Positions 20,005 through 28,377 of a stretch of DNA of 57,527 nucleotides are shown one piece after another (position 1 is the first letter of the stretch; each line of letters begins with the position of its first letter). A program made the translations under genes and the position numbers. This stretch comes from Synechococcales cyanobacterium CRU_2_2 (GTDB lineage: Bacteria; Cyanobacteriota; Cyanobacteriia; PCC-9006; JAAUQQ01): NCBI GenBank assembly GCA_012034805.1, contig JAAUOP010000013.1:1-57527 (forward strand), read 5' to 3'. A model generated the notes under the pieces. The model ran no database searches and had not been told where the DNA came from. It worked only from the letters and a program-made list of their open reading frames with translations.

Positions 20005-20433
20005 AGATACGGATTTTAATGCATCACCTTAACTAGCCAATTTTGAATAGATTTACTCAACCCCCATCCTGGAAATAAAACCAATTGATAAAGTTGACTC
20101 TCAGCACTTTAACTCTCTTTCAGGTTTTATATTCAAAGCCAAACAAGTCAACTTCAAACAAAACAAAAACAAAAATCGCTCTAACGCGGCACAAGCCAAA
20201 ACGACTTGAGACAACCCTGAACGCTTTGGGCCAAGTCAAATTCGGGTCAAGCCAAATTCGGGCCAAGTCAAAGTCTAGCCACTGAGGTGCCAGGGTTATG
20301 AGCAGCGCTGATATCAATCGTCTAATCCCGACTCTTTTAGTCGGGTATGTTTGACCCGTGAATATCCCCATGCTAGGATTCGCGTAACAGAGACAACAAA
20401 ATTGCCAAACGCAGATAGAGCAGGTACCTAGCC
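20005..20433. other. Upstream region of thrC
   Basis: About 430 bases. It contains an A-rich stretch (20140-20180), short repeats of (a)aattcggg(t/c)caag near 20240-20270, and a compact hairpin at 20327-20345. The thrC promoter is expected here but no clear boxes were assigned. Confidence 0.45.
20327..20345 (+). promoter_or_regulatory. Small hairpin in the thrC leader
   Basis: CCCGACT and AGTCGGG pair around a CTTTT loop, about 90 bases before the thrC start. It lacks a following T run, so it is a weak terminator at best. It may be an mRNA leader structure. Confidence 0.35.
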
Positions 20434-21746
20434 ATGACTCAGGCCCTTCTGAATACCGTCGGAACCACCCAGTTGGAAAGCGCCCTCAAGGGCCTGAGAT
20501 GTAAAGAGTGCGGTCACGAGTACCCGCTCAAAGCACTGCATGTTTGTGAAGATGTTTGCTTCGGCCCCTTGGAGGTGGTGTATGACTACGAAGTCTTACG
20601 CCGCACCGTCACCCGCGAGAGTATTGCGGCAGGCCCCAACTCAATCTGGCGCTACCGCGCATTTTTGCCCGTCGAAACAGACAACTATATTGATGTCGGC
20701 ACAGGCATGACACCCTTGGTCAACGCCAAGCGCTTGGCACGTCGCCTCGGCCTCAAAAAGCTCTACATCAAAAACGATGCAGTGAATATGCCGACGCTGA
20801 GCTTCAAGGATCGGGTCGTCTCAGTGGCCCTGAGCCGGGCTCGGGAACTCGGCTTCACGACCGTTTCCTGTGCGAGCACCGGAAACTTGGCGAACTCGAC
20901 GGCGGCGATCGCGCCCACGCCGGTCTCGACTGCTGTGTCTTCATCCCCTCCGACCTGGAGTCGGGCAAGGTGCTCGGCACCGTTATTTACTCCCCGACGG
21001 TGATGGCGGTCAAAGGAAACTATGACCAAGTTAACCGCCTGTGTTCTGAGGTGGCCAACACCCACGGCTGGGGCTTCGTCAACATCAATCTGCGACCGTA
21101 CTATTCCGAAGGTTCTAAGACCCTCGGTTACGAAGTAGCCGAGCAACTGGGCTGGGAACTGCCCGATCACATCGTTGCGCCCCTCGCATCGGGTTCGCTG
21201 TTTGGCAAAATCCGCAAAGGGTTTGAAGAATTTGTCAAAGTGGGTTTGGTGGCCGACAAGCCCGTGCGCTACAGCGGAGCCCAGGCGGAGGGTTGCTCAC
21301 CGATTTCCCAAGCCTTCAAAGAAGGCCGTGACTTTATCACACCAGTGAAACCCAACACCATTGCCAAGTCGATCGCCATTGGCAATCCGGCGGATGGTGT
21401 CTACGCCCTCGAACAAGCCCGTCAGACCGGCGGCAGCATTGATGATGTGACGGATCCCGAAATCATCGAAGGCATCAAGCTGCTGGCAGAAACCGAAGGT
21501 ATTTTCACCGAAACGGCAGGCGGCACCACGATCGCTGTGCTCAAAAAGCTAGTGGAAGCAGGCAAAATCAGCCCCGACGAAACCACGGTGGTCTACATCA
21601 CCGGCAACGGCCTCAAAACCCAGGAAGCCATCCAGGGCGAGGTGTCCGAGCCGCTGCTGATTGAGCCGAAGCTGGAGAGCTTTGAAGAGGCGATCGAGCG
21701 GGCACGTACCCTAGAGCGTCTAGACTGGCAGCAGGTTTCGGTCTGA
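20434..21746 (+). CDS. thrC: Threonine synthase (single-base frameshift at 20911-20913)
   Basis: PLP enzyme converting O-phosphohomoserine to threonine. The N-terminus has a Cys-rich CKECGHEYPLK segment, the PLP Lys is in LSFKDRVV (about residue 127) and the phosphate-binding loop is STGNLANS. The reading frame breaks after STAAIA. In the raw sequence it becomes APTPVSTAV and stops at 21003, while the family sequence AHAGLDCCVFIPSDL and the whole second half continue one frame over, to 21746. Restoring one G beside the HIP1 site (GCGATCGC(G)GCC) gives a normal protein of about 437 residues. As thrC is essential, a sequencing error is more likely than inactivation. Followed 41 bases later by the ThiS/MoaD-like gene. 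Confidence 0.88.
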
Positions 21747-21787
21747 TTTGGCCCGATTTCTGGTATATCTATTTCAACTGAGTGATC

Positions 21788-22063
21788 ATGGCAGTTAAGG
21801 TTTTGATTCCGACTCCGCTTCAGAAGTTCACCAACAATGAGGCTTCTGTGGAGTGCGAAGCGAGTAATATCGATGGTTTGATTGAGGCTTTGGAAGGGAC
21901 TTTTCCGGGGATCAAGGGTCGTCTGTGTGATGATGCTGGTAAGCTGCGTCGGTTTCTGAATTTCTATGTGAACGAAGAAGACATTCGTTTTCTCGAAAAC
22001 CAGGCGACCGAACTCAGCAACGGCGACGAAGTCAGCATTGTCCCAGCTGTCGCCGGGGGTTAG
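21788..22063 (+). CDS. ThiS/MoaD-family sulfur carrier protein
   Basis: A 91-residue beta-grasp protein ending in Gly-Gly (VPAVAGG), the tail that is adenylated and converted to a thiocarboxylate in MoaD, ThiS and CysO. The ATG at 21788 is preferred to a GTG six bases before. It lies directly behind thrC on the same strand, not beside moa or thi genes, so a role in amino-acid sulfur metabolism, like CysO-CysM in actinobacteria, is a reasonable inference. It could still serve molybdopterin synthesis. Confidence 0.85.
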   Translation: MAVKVLIPTPLQKFTNNEASVECEASNIDGLIEALEGTFPGIKGRLCDDAGKLRRFLNFYVNEEDIRFLENQATELSNGDEVSIVPAVAGG

Positions 22064-22172
22064 ACCACCCCAGCTTCAGTGGCCCCAGCTCAAATCCCAT
22101 TCCGTCCTACTACCCCGTAGGGCGGTTTTAGCTGTGAAGAAATACGAAGAAATTCACCCTAGACGATCACTC

Positions 22173-23381
22173 CTAATCCGATAAGATGCGCGCTATGGTC
22201 TTGGCTAATGCCTCAATCTCAGACTCCAGCGTCAGATAATGCACACAGGCGCGAATGCAGTTGGGATCGACAATCAGCCGCAGTTGGGTGCTTTGTTGTT
22301 CTAGGGCCGCAACGAGCTCGCTGTGCTTACCGCTGGCGAGCTGAAACGACACCAAACCCGCTTCCGGTGGGGATTGGCGCAGGCATTCTACGGACTCGAT
22401 CGCATTCAGTTGCTGCCACAGTTGCTTACTCAACGCCAAAAGACGGTCATAGCGAGCCTCGGCTGTGGCAAAACTTGACTGGAAATCCAAGGCGGCCATC
22501 AGACCGGCATAGAGCGGATAGGCCGACGTGGCGACTTCGTAGCGATCGCCCCCCGCTTTCCAGCCCGCAGGCTGCCCACCCGCCGCAAAATTAATACTGC
22601 GCCAGCCGATGTAGGTTGGGTGAACCGCCGCCTGAGCTTCTGGACTGACATACAGCCCGCCGACACCCTCTGGCCCACACCACCATTTGTGGCCCGTAAA
22701 CGCATAAAAATCCACCCCCAATTCCGTCAAATTCAAGGGCAGCACCCCCACCGACTGGGCCGCATCCACCAGAACCCGCACCTGGGGCTGAACCGCTCGG
22801 CAAGCCTCCAAAATGGCCTTGAGGGGGAGTACCTGGCCCGTGTTCCAGAGAATGTGACTGAGCACCACAAGCTTCGTTTGAGGCCTGAGCTGAGCCGCTA
22901 GTAATTCTGCCGGGTCGCCCTGGTTGAGGGTCGCCATCAACGGGCAAATCGAGACTTCGACGCCAAACCGTCGCTGGATTTCCTGCACCGTTGCAATGAT
23001 GCCAGGGTGCTCGCAATCAGACATCAAAAGATGGTCTCCGGCCTGCCAGTTCATGCCCCAGAGCGGGATATTGCAGCCGACGGTGACATTCTCGGTCAGG
23101 GTAATTGTGGAACTCGGGACGTGGAGTTCTTGGGCCATGCGATCGCGCAATCCCTCCCGCAACTCGCTCACACACTGATTGGCTGCGCCGGAAAAAGGCC
23201 CGATGGTCTGAATTTGGCGATAGGTATCTTGAATGCGATCGAGGGTCGGTTGGGCCATCGGCCCCTGGCCGCCGTAGTTAAAATATTGCTTGTTTGCCAG
23301 GGCCGGGAACTGGGCACGATGGGCGAGGAGTGCATCGATCGCAATGCTGTGCTGAGGGGTCATATTCTGTTTCGGGCTCAT
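22173..23381 (-). CDS. Class V aminotransferase, L-cysteine/cystine C-S-lyase-like
   Basis: About 402 residues of the class V PLP-transferase fold. The Lys forming the Schiff base is in FTGHKWWCGPEG and the preceding Asp is in VLVDAAQSVGV. The closest relatives I can recall are the cyanobacterial cyst(e)ine lyases (C-DES, slr2143 type), which release persulfide sulfur for iron-sulfur cluster assembly, rather than IscS/SufS desulfurases, as the SufS-type Cys loop is not seen. The ATG at 23381 is used because codons further upstream overlap the DUF1499 gene. It lies 13 bases after DUF1499, probably in one operon. Confidence 0.8.
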   Translation of the reverse strand: MSPKQNMTPQHSIAIDALLAHRAQFPALANKQYFNYGGQGPMAQPTLDRIQDTYRQIQTIGPFSGAANQCVSELREGLRDRMAQELHVPSSTITLTENVTVGCNIPLWGMNWQAGDHLLMSDCEHPGIIATVQEIQRRFGVEVSICPLMATLNQGDPAELLAAQLRPQTKLVVLSHILWNTGQVLPLKAILEACRAVQPQVRVLVDAAQSVGVLPLNLTELGVDFYAFTGHKWWCGPEGVGGLYVSPEAQAAVHPTYIGWRSINFAAGGQPAGWKAGGDRYEVATSAYPLYAGLMAALDFQSSFATAEARYDRLLALSKQLWQQLNAIESVECLRQSPPEAGLVSFQLASGKHSELVAALEQQSTQLRLIVDPNCIRACVHYLTLESEIEALAKTIARILSD

Positions 23382-23394
23382 GGGGTCTCTGTCG

Positions 23395-23975
23395 TTAGGG
23401 GGCACTCGCCGCTGGCTCCACCAGCGCCTCAAACTGGGCTCGGATTGTTTCAATGCGCTTGCGGTTGACGCCGAGATCCGATTCTCCCAACCGGGAGGCC
23501 GATCGCAGCTGGATTTGCGATCGCTCCGGGTCAAAGGCAAACTCCACATCATCGACAAACCCCATCAGCCGACTGGTAAATTCTGCATAGAGATAGCCGT
23601 CCTCGGCCTTGAGCACTTCGGCTCGCACGCTGTCGTCAATCACCTGCTTGAGTGCCTGCATCGCCTGGCGGGGGGAGCCGCTATAGCTGAGGGCTGCAAT
23701 CGCGTGGTCTGGATCGGTGGCTTGGCTGCCGACGCAGTTGGGTGTGTTGGGGCAAGGAGCCAGGGAGCCGTCTTGCAAGCCAAGGGTTTGGGGGCGATCG
23801 CGCCCCAGTGGAAAACGGAAGTTCCGGCGATCGCCACCGGCCATCCCGAGGCAGATAAATTCCCAGATAAGCCGCCAGCCCAGGCATCACCCCGCCCCAC
23901 AAACATCGAGAGCACAAGGCTAGCCATCACAATCAGGACAAACCGGACAGAATGCCAGCAGTGGAGTGCTCTCAT
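23395..23975 (-). CDS. DUF1499 family exported protein (probable frameshift)
   Basis: The C-terminal 125 residues are a DUF1499 domain (TLGLQDGSLAPCPNTPNCV, then YLYAEFTSRLMGFVDDVEF and DLGVNRKRIETIRAQFE). The open frame of that domain begins at 23844 with an odd start, while a clear signal peptide (MRALHCW, FVLIVMASLVLSMFVGRG, AWAGG) starts at 23975 in another frame. The two are likely one gene joined near 23800-23900, where a GGGGCGCGATCGCCCC sequence lies. Function unknown. DUF1499 proteins in plastids and cyanobacteria are thylakoid-lumen or periplasmic. It precedes the C-S-lyase-like gene. Confidence 0.7.
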
Positions 23976-24141
23976 CTGGGTCAAAATCGGTTGCAGTAAA
24001 ACCATGGGTGCCCTATGTGCGTCTGACCTAAAACATAGCAGACCGGAAATCTGCCAAACCAGAAATCTACGAATCCCCCTGTCGCCCCCTTAAAGAAGCG
24101 TGCGACCCATCGTGCAACCATCGTCACCGATAATCCAGGCT

Positions 24142-24792
24142 TCAACTGACGTCCCCAGCCGACAGCCGCTGTCGTAGGTTGCGGATGGCAAAGCTGGTGT
24201 TGCGATCGCCTGCCTCCCTCATGCAGAGCTCAACCCACGCCACCACATCCCACTCCGGAAACCAACGGCTGCGCGCCTGCACGGCATAGGCATCACCCTG
24301 GAAGCCATAGATTTGCAACCGCTGCTTTTTCCACAGCCAAATTTCAGGGATGCGGTAGGGCACATAATCTGCCACGTTGGAATAGCTCGTAACGTCCACC
24401 TCGATCGCCAAATCCGGCGGTGGATCCTGCTGCCAATCAATCCGCGCCTTGCCCGAAACCGCTGGCCAGTTGTCGATATAAAAGCAATAGTCCGGCTCAA
24501 CGCCGCTCTCATCCGGCAAATCCATTGTCACGGGTGTAAAAGAGTCATACTCCCGTCCTGTGTGATCGAGCAACGTCTTCACAATATCCGCCAACAAACT
24601 AGAATCGCGGCCATGAACGGGCAAAGGGGACATCAACAACACCGCTCCATCACAATACTTCATCCGGGGAACCGAGCCGTCGCCGCGCTGGCGCATCAGT
24701 TGCTGATACTGCTGCCAAGTGGCAGGCAGCCGTAAAACTGCGCCAGGGGGAACCTGGAGCTTGTCCGGAGAAACGACCACAGAGGATGACAT
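24142..24792 (-). CDS. Uma2-family (DUF820) nuclease-like protein
   Basis: About 216 residues from the ATG at 24792. Upstream in-frame codons overlap the divergent permease leader and are not used. Family landmarks are MKYCDGAVLLMSPLP, HGRDSSLLADIV, VEPDYCFYIDN, DPPPDLAIEVDVTSYS and IPEIWLW, giving the PD-(D/E)XK-like pattern with Asp in EPDYC and Glu-x-Asp in IEVD. Unlike the Uma2 gene at 3599 it is intact. The family is highly expanded in cyanobacteria and its role remains unclear. Confidence 0.85.
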   Translation of the reverse strand: MSSSVVVSPDKLQVPPGAVLRLPATWQQYQQLMRQRGDGSVPRMKYCDGAVLLMSPLPVHGRDSSLLADIVKTLLDHTGREYDSFTPVTMDLPDESGVEPDYCFYIDNWPAVSGKARIDWQQDPPPDLAIEVDVTSYSNVADYVPYRIPEIWLWKKQRLQIYGFQGDAYAVQARSRWFPEWDVVAWVELCMREAGDRNTSFAIRNLRQRLSAGDVS

Positions 24793-24895
24793 AGTGGCAG
24801 AGGGTGAGAGGATAAGTTTATTATGGCCCAGGCGATCGCCACCCGAATCGCGCCCCATCCCCAAGCATCCCCAAGCATCCCCCAGAGGCACAGCT

Positions 24896-25744
24896 ATGGT
24901 GCGTCGGCATCCGTTGAAATTGATTGGAACCTACGCTCTACTGGGGGCGATCGCCCTTCTCCTCTTGTTGCCGCTGCTGTGGCTGTTCAGCACCTCACTC
25001 AAATCCCCCGCTGAAGATATCTTTCAATATCCGCCCCAGTTCATCCCCCAGCAACCCACGCTGGAAAATTTTGCCAAGGTTTGGAATGACTTTGGCAACC
25101 GCATTCCCTTTTCGAACTACTTTCTCAACAGCATTTTTGTTGCAGGGCTAACTGTTTCCCTCAATTTGCTCTTTTGCTCCCTCGCCGCCTATCCCCTGGC
25201 TCGGCTGCAATTCAAAGGCCGTGAGCTGATTTTCTCGCTCACCGTCGCCACCATCATGATTCCGTTCCAAATCGTGATGATTCCGCTCTACGTGCTGATG
25301 GTTAAAGTCGGCCTCAAGGGATCATATTTAGGGTTAATCTTGCCCTCGTTGGCATCAGCCTTTGGCATTTTTCTGATGCGCCAAGCGTTTCTGGGTGTAC
25401 CCAAGGAACTCGAAGAAGCCGCCCGCATCGACGGCTGCACCGATCTGGGCATCTGGTGGCATGTGATGATTCCGGCGGTGCGTCCGGCGCTGGTGACCCT
25501 GGCAATTTTTACGTTTATTGGTTCCTGGAGCGATTTTTTGTGGCCGCTCATCATTCTGGATATTTCAAAGCCAGAGTCGCTGACGCTGCCCATCGGCGTG
25601 GCCATGTTGGCAGATGGGCGATCGCTCGACTGGCGCTTAATCGCCGCCGCCTCCGTCCTTTCGGTTCTCCCCGTGCTGATTTTCTTTTTAGTACTGCAGC
25701 AATACGTGGTGCCGACGGAATCAGGGAGCGGCGTCAAGGGATAG
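24896..25744 (+). CDS. Sugar-type ABC transporter permease (MalG/GgtD family)
   Basis: A 282-residue inner-membrane permease with six spans (first at about 9-31). The EAA motif is seen as LEEAARIDGCTDLGIWWHVM with a following IPAVRPAL, the site that contacts the ATPase. The N-terminus SLKSPAEDIFQYPPQFIP is typical of the MalG side of the importer. No binding protein, MalF-type partner or ATPase is adjacent, so the rest of the transporter must be encoded elsewhere. The ATG at 24896 is chosen because earlier in-frame codons overlap the Uma2 gene and do not look membrane-like. Substrate unknown, possibly a sugar or glucosylglycerol. Confidence 0.87.
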   Translation: MVRRHPLKLIGTYALLGAIALLLLLPLLWLFSTSLKSPAEDIFQYPPQFIPQQPTLENFAKVWNDFGNRIPFSNYFLNSIFVAGLTVSLNLLFCSLAAYPLARLQFKGRELIFSLTVATIMIPFQIVMIPLYVLMVKVGLKGSYLGLILPSLASAFGIFLMRQAFLGVPKELEEAARIDGCTDLGIWWHVMIPAVRPALVTLAIFTFIGSWSDFLWPLIILDISKPESLTLPIGVAMLADGRSLDWRLIAAASVLSVLPVLIFFLVLQQYVVPTESGSGVKG

Positions 25745-25766
25745 GAGGCAACCGAACGAGTCAGAC

Positions 25767-26374
25767 TCAGCCGCGATTCTCTTGCTCGGTCAGAATCCAG
25801 TGGGCGATCGCCATCGCCAGCCGACCTTGCTCCATCTCAGAAATTTCTTCCCAATTTTGATCTTCGGGCAGCTCAACTTCCTGACCCCGCATGGCAAAGG
25901 CATAGGGACGCGCCATTACTTGCAAATCTTCCACATCCCACTGGGGTAAAGACTCTTGCACGCACTGCACCAGCTGGTCAATGGCCGAAAGTGGGCTGCC
26001 GACCAGCTCGGTAGCGCGGGCGGCGATCGCTTCCACAATCTCCTGGGGCAACCGAATCGCCTGGGCCGAGAGCCGCTGGAGCAGTCCACCCAGCTGAATC
26101 AGTTGCGTTTTATCCTGCTCCCAGAGTGCTTCCAACTTGGCGAAAAAAACTTCGCTCTCCGCTCCTGGAATCTCCAGTTCTGGGGCTGCCTGTTCTAGCG
26201 CAAAAAGTACGCTTCGCTAGGATTCCAAGGATAGGTCGCATCGGAGTGCAGTCCTGCTTCCAGAACATTCTGGAGTAATTCTGCATTCGCGCTCAAATTT
26301 GCGCCGCCGCTGGTGCTTGGGTCAGCGCTGCTATCAGACATTTGATTAAGGTTTTGCATGGAATCTTGAGTCAT
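25767..26374 (-). pseudogene. Hypothetical protein, frameshifted at an A5/T5 run
   Basis: A GSAD/Asn/Gln-rich start (MTQDSMQNLNQMSD) from the ATG at 26374 runs to YPWNPSEAYFL and then stops. The continuation LEQAAPELEIPGAESEVFF and the remaining 120 residues are in another frame. One extra T in the T5 run (plus strand A5 at 26202-26206) would restore a protein of about 203 residues. I do not recognise the family. The C-terminal part is acidic and helical (EDQNWEEISEMEQGRLAMA). Confidence 0.6.
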
Positions 26375-26616
26375 AGCCCAACTCCTGTGGGGTGCGGTTG
26401 CCGATGGGGGTCAAACAAGGATGGTTTTTAGATGATGTTCATCCGTGCGGCGACATCAGTGCTGGGATGCGACGTCAGTGCTGCAATATGGAGAGCTACA
26501 GGGAGGCGGTATGGCATTTCGCATGGATCTAAAAAAAGTGGCTATCAGCAAAGTGACTATCAATAACAATCGGTGAAGTGAGCATCAGCTAGGTGACCCT
26601 TAATAATAGGTAACCC

Positions 26617-28239
26617 TTAATAATGAGTGTCACCATCTGGGAAGGCTTGAATGATGAATTCTAGAGTTTCTCCTTGGGTGCTGCCAAACCGCAGCTGCGT
26701 TCCGGCGTTGAGTTCAACTTCCTGGTGATGCACCCGTTGCCAGCCGCTGCCACTAGCAATCAGGGTGCCGTAGCGCGAAAAGTCCCGCAGAAAGTAGCTT
26801 GGTACTTCACCCCCCAAATTGACTCGGCAAATAATTTCCGCGTGGAGCTGGGAAACCCAGGGCTCCTGCACGACGATGTCGTTGCCGGGGCGACGTCCAA
26901 CCCGCATGAGGCCACCGTTCAAACTCCAGAGCTTGAGCGGGTCGCTGACTAAGCGCAATTGGGCCAGGGGCCAACGCGACTCGTGCCATTGGGTGGTGGG
27001 GCTTGTCGTGGGCAGCTCGGTTCGACCTTCTACGGGCTGCATGACAACGCCGTTAAATTCCGGGTGCATGTAGAGAACGGGGAGTGTCCAACCAGGTTGA
27101 TTGAATTTGTAGAGGGTCAGGAGCTGCTGACGAGCGATCGCCACCGCCTGATCGACAGGGACGCGATCGCTCAGCGCCTGGGAAAAGGTCTCAATGAAGC
27201 ACAGCGATTCATCATCGGCGATCGAATCGCGCATCCCCAGCACCGCCGGAACCCCATAGTGAATCAACACTTCAGCCAGACTGCTGCGGGACATCGCCAT
27301 CATCACGCCCGTGGCGTCATCCATCAGTTGGTAGGGCTGGGCTCCCCAACAGGCATTGAAAATCGCCACGGCCACCTGGCAACGAGTCAAGACCTGGGCC
27401 AGTTCCGTCCCACTCAGCGTCTCGCCGGGGCACAGCAGCACCTGGCCGCCGTCCGGCGCTGGAATCCCGTGGCCCGCATAAAAGAAAATGCTATAACCGC
27501 CGCTTTCGAGCTGGGCCACCAACTCCGCCGGGGTGGGCTGAATCAGCGTATCCACCTGACAAGCTGCCGAAAACCCTGTGCCACCCGGCTGAACCTGGCC
27601 AGAATGCTGGAGCTGCCGGGCCAAAATCTGAGCTTCTTCCTCGAGCTGGAGCGCCGGGGTACCCGCAGAACCCGCCTGCCCCAGCACCAGCAATACCTTG
27701 AGTGTCTGGGAGAGCCGAGGCGGCATCAGCGGATCCACATCGCTGGTGGTCCGGCTAAAGAGAATTTGCTGACTGAGGGAAACGGCCTGTTTGCCCTCCT
27801 GGGGCTGCATAATTTCCCAAGGCAACAGCACCAGTTGGGGATCGCGCAGCTCCAAGCGCAGCCGCAGGGGGTTGCCCTGGCCCATGGCAATGCCTCGGCT
27901 CTGGCTATAGGCCGTATTGATCGAGCCGTGGAAAAGCCACTGCCAAAGCTGGATGCCGGTGTACTGCATCAGTCGGCTGCTATAACTACCTTCCGTTTCA
28001 CTCAGGGACAGATCTAGGCGTTCCAAAGCACTGGGAAGCCCTCGCGAGGCAAGCTGCGAGGAAAACATTGCCCGCCAAGCCTGCCAAGCCTGGGTGAGGG
28101 GCTCGGGCCAGAGGCAGTCGTGGTGAACATACCCCCCCGGATAGGGGGCTTGGACGACCCATGTGGCCCAGTGGCCGGGGCTCGACGCCTGGAGGGGCGC
28201 GATCGCAATATTCAAGCAAGGAAGGTCGAGCCCAGACAT
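26617..28239 (-). CDS. CHAT (caspase-like) protease domain protein with C-terminal FHA domain
   Basis: A 540-residue protein. Residues about 125-395 are a CHAT domain, a caspase/separase-fold peptidase, with the catalytic His257 in FFYAGHG and Cys297 in IFNACWGAQP. Residues about 435-530 are an FHA domain (MRVGRRPGNDIVV, VSQLHAEI, LRDFSRYGTLI), which binds phosphothreonine peptides. No signal peptide is seen, so it is probably cytoplasmic. It lies just downstream of a PP2C phosphatase gene on the same strand, suggesting that the FHA domain reads a phosphorylation state controlled by that phosphatase. Related CHAT proteins act in metacaspase-like signalling and in phage defence. The target protein is unknown. 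Confidence 0.85.
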   Translation of the reverse strand: MSGLDLPCLNIAIAPLQASSPGHWATWVVQAPYPGGYVHHDCLWPEPLTQAWQAWRAMFSSQLASRGLPSALERLDLSLSETEGSYSSRLMQYTGIQLWQWLFHGSINTAYSQSRGIAMGQGNPLRLRLELRDPQLVLLPWEIMQPQEGKQAVSLSQQILFSRTTSDVDPLMPPRLSQTLKVLLVLGQAGSAGTPALQLEEEAQILARQLQHSGQVQPGGTGFSAACQVDTLIQPTPAELVAQLESGGYSIFFYAGHGIPAPDGGQVLLCPGETLSGTELAQVLTRCQVAVAIFNACWGAQPYQLMDDATGVMMAMSRSSLAEVLIHYGVPAVLGMRDSIADDESLCFIETFSQALSDRVPVDQAVAIARQQLLTLYKFNQPGWTLPVLYMHPEFNGVVMQPVEGRTELPTTSPTTQWHESRWPLAQLRLVSDPLKLWSLNGGLMRVGRRPGNDIVVQEPWVSQLHAEIICRVNLGGEVPSYFLRDFSRYGTLIASGSGWQRVHHQEVELNAGTQLRFGSTQGETLEFIIQAFPDGDTHY

Positions 28240-28260
28240 GGGTAGAGAAAAGAGATCCTC

Positions 28261-28372
28261 AGGTGCAGGTGAATTCGGCGTGGGTTAATTCGGTATGAGT
28301 TAGGAATTCGGTATGGGTTAGGAATTCAGTATGGATGAGACCGGTGCGAATAGAATTCGGCATCGATTCTCC
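28261..28372. repeat. AATTCGGTATG tandem-like repeat between CHAT-FHA and PP2C genes
   Basis: Degenerate copies of a roughly 20-base unit (gttaggaattcggtatggg) recur five times in the spacer between the two genes. Confidence 0.6.
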
Positions 28373-28377
28373 CCTAG

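Noticed and set aside
26959..28017. Long plus-strand open frame inside the CHAT-FHA gene
   Set aside because: It is antisense to a gene with clear CHAT and FHA motifs and has no recognisable content of its own.
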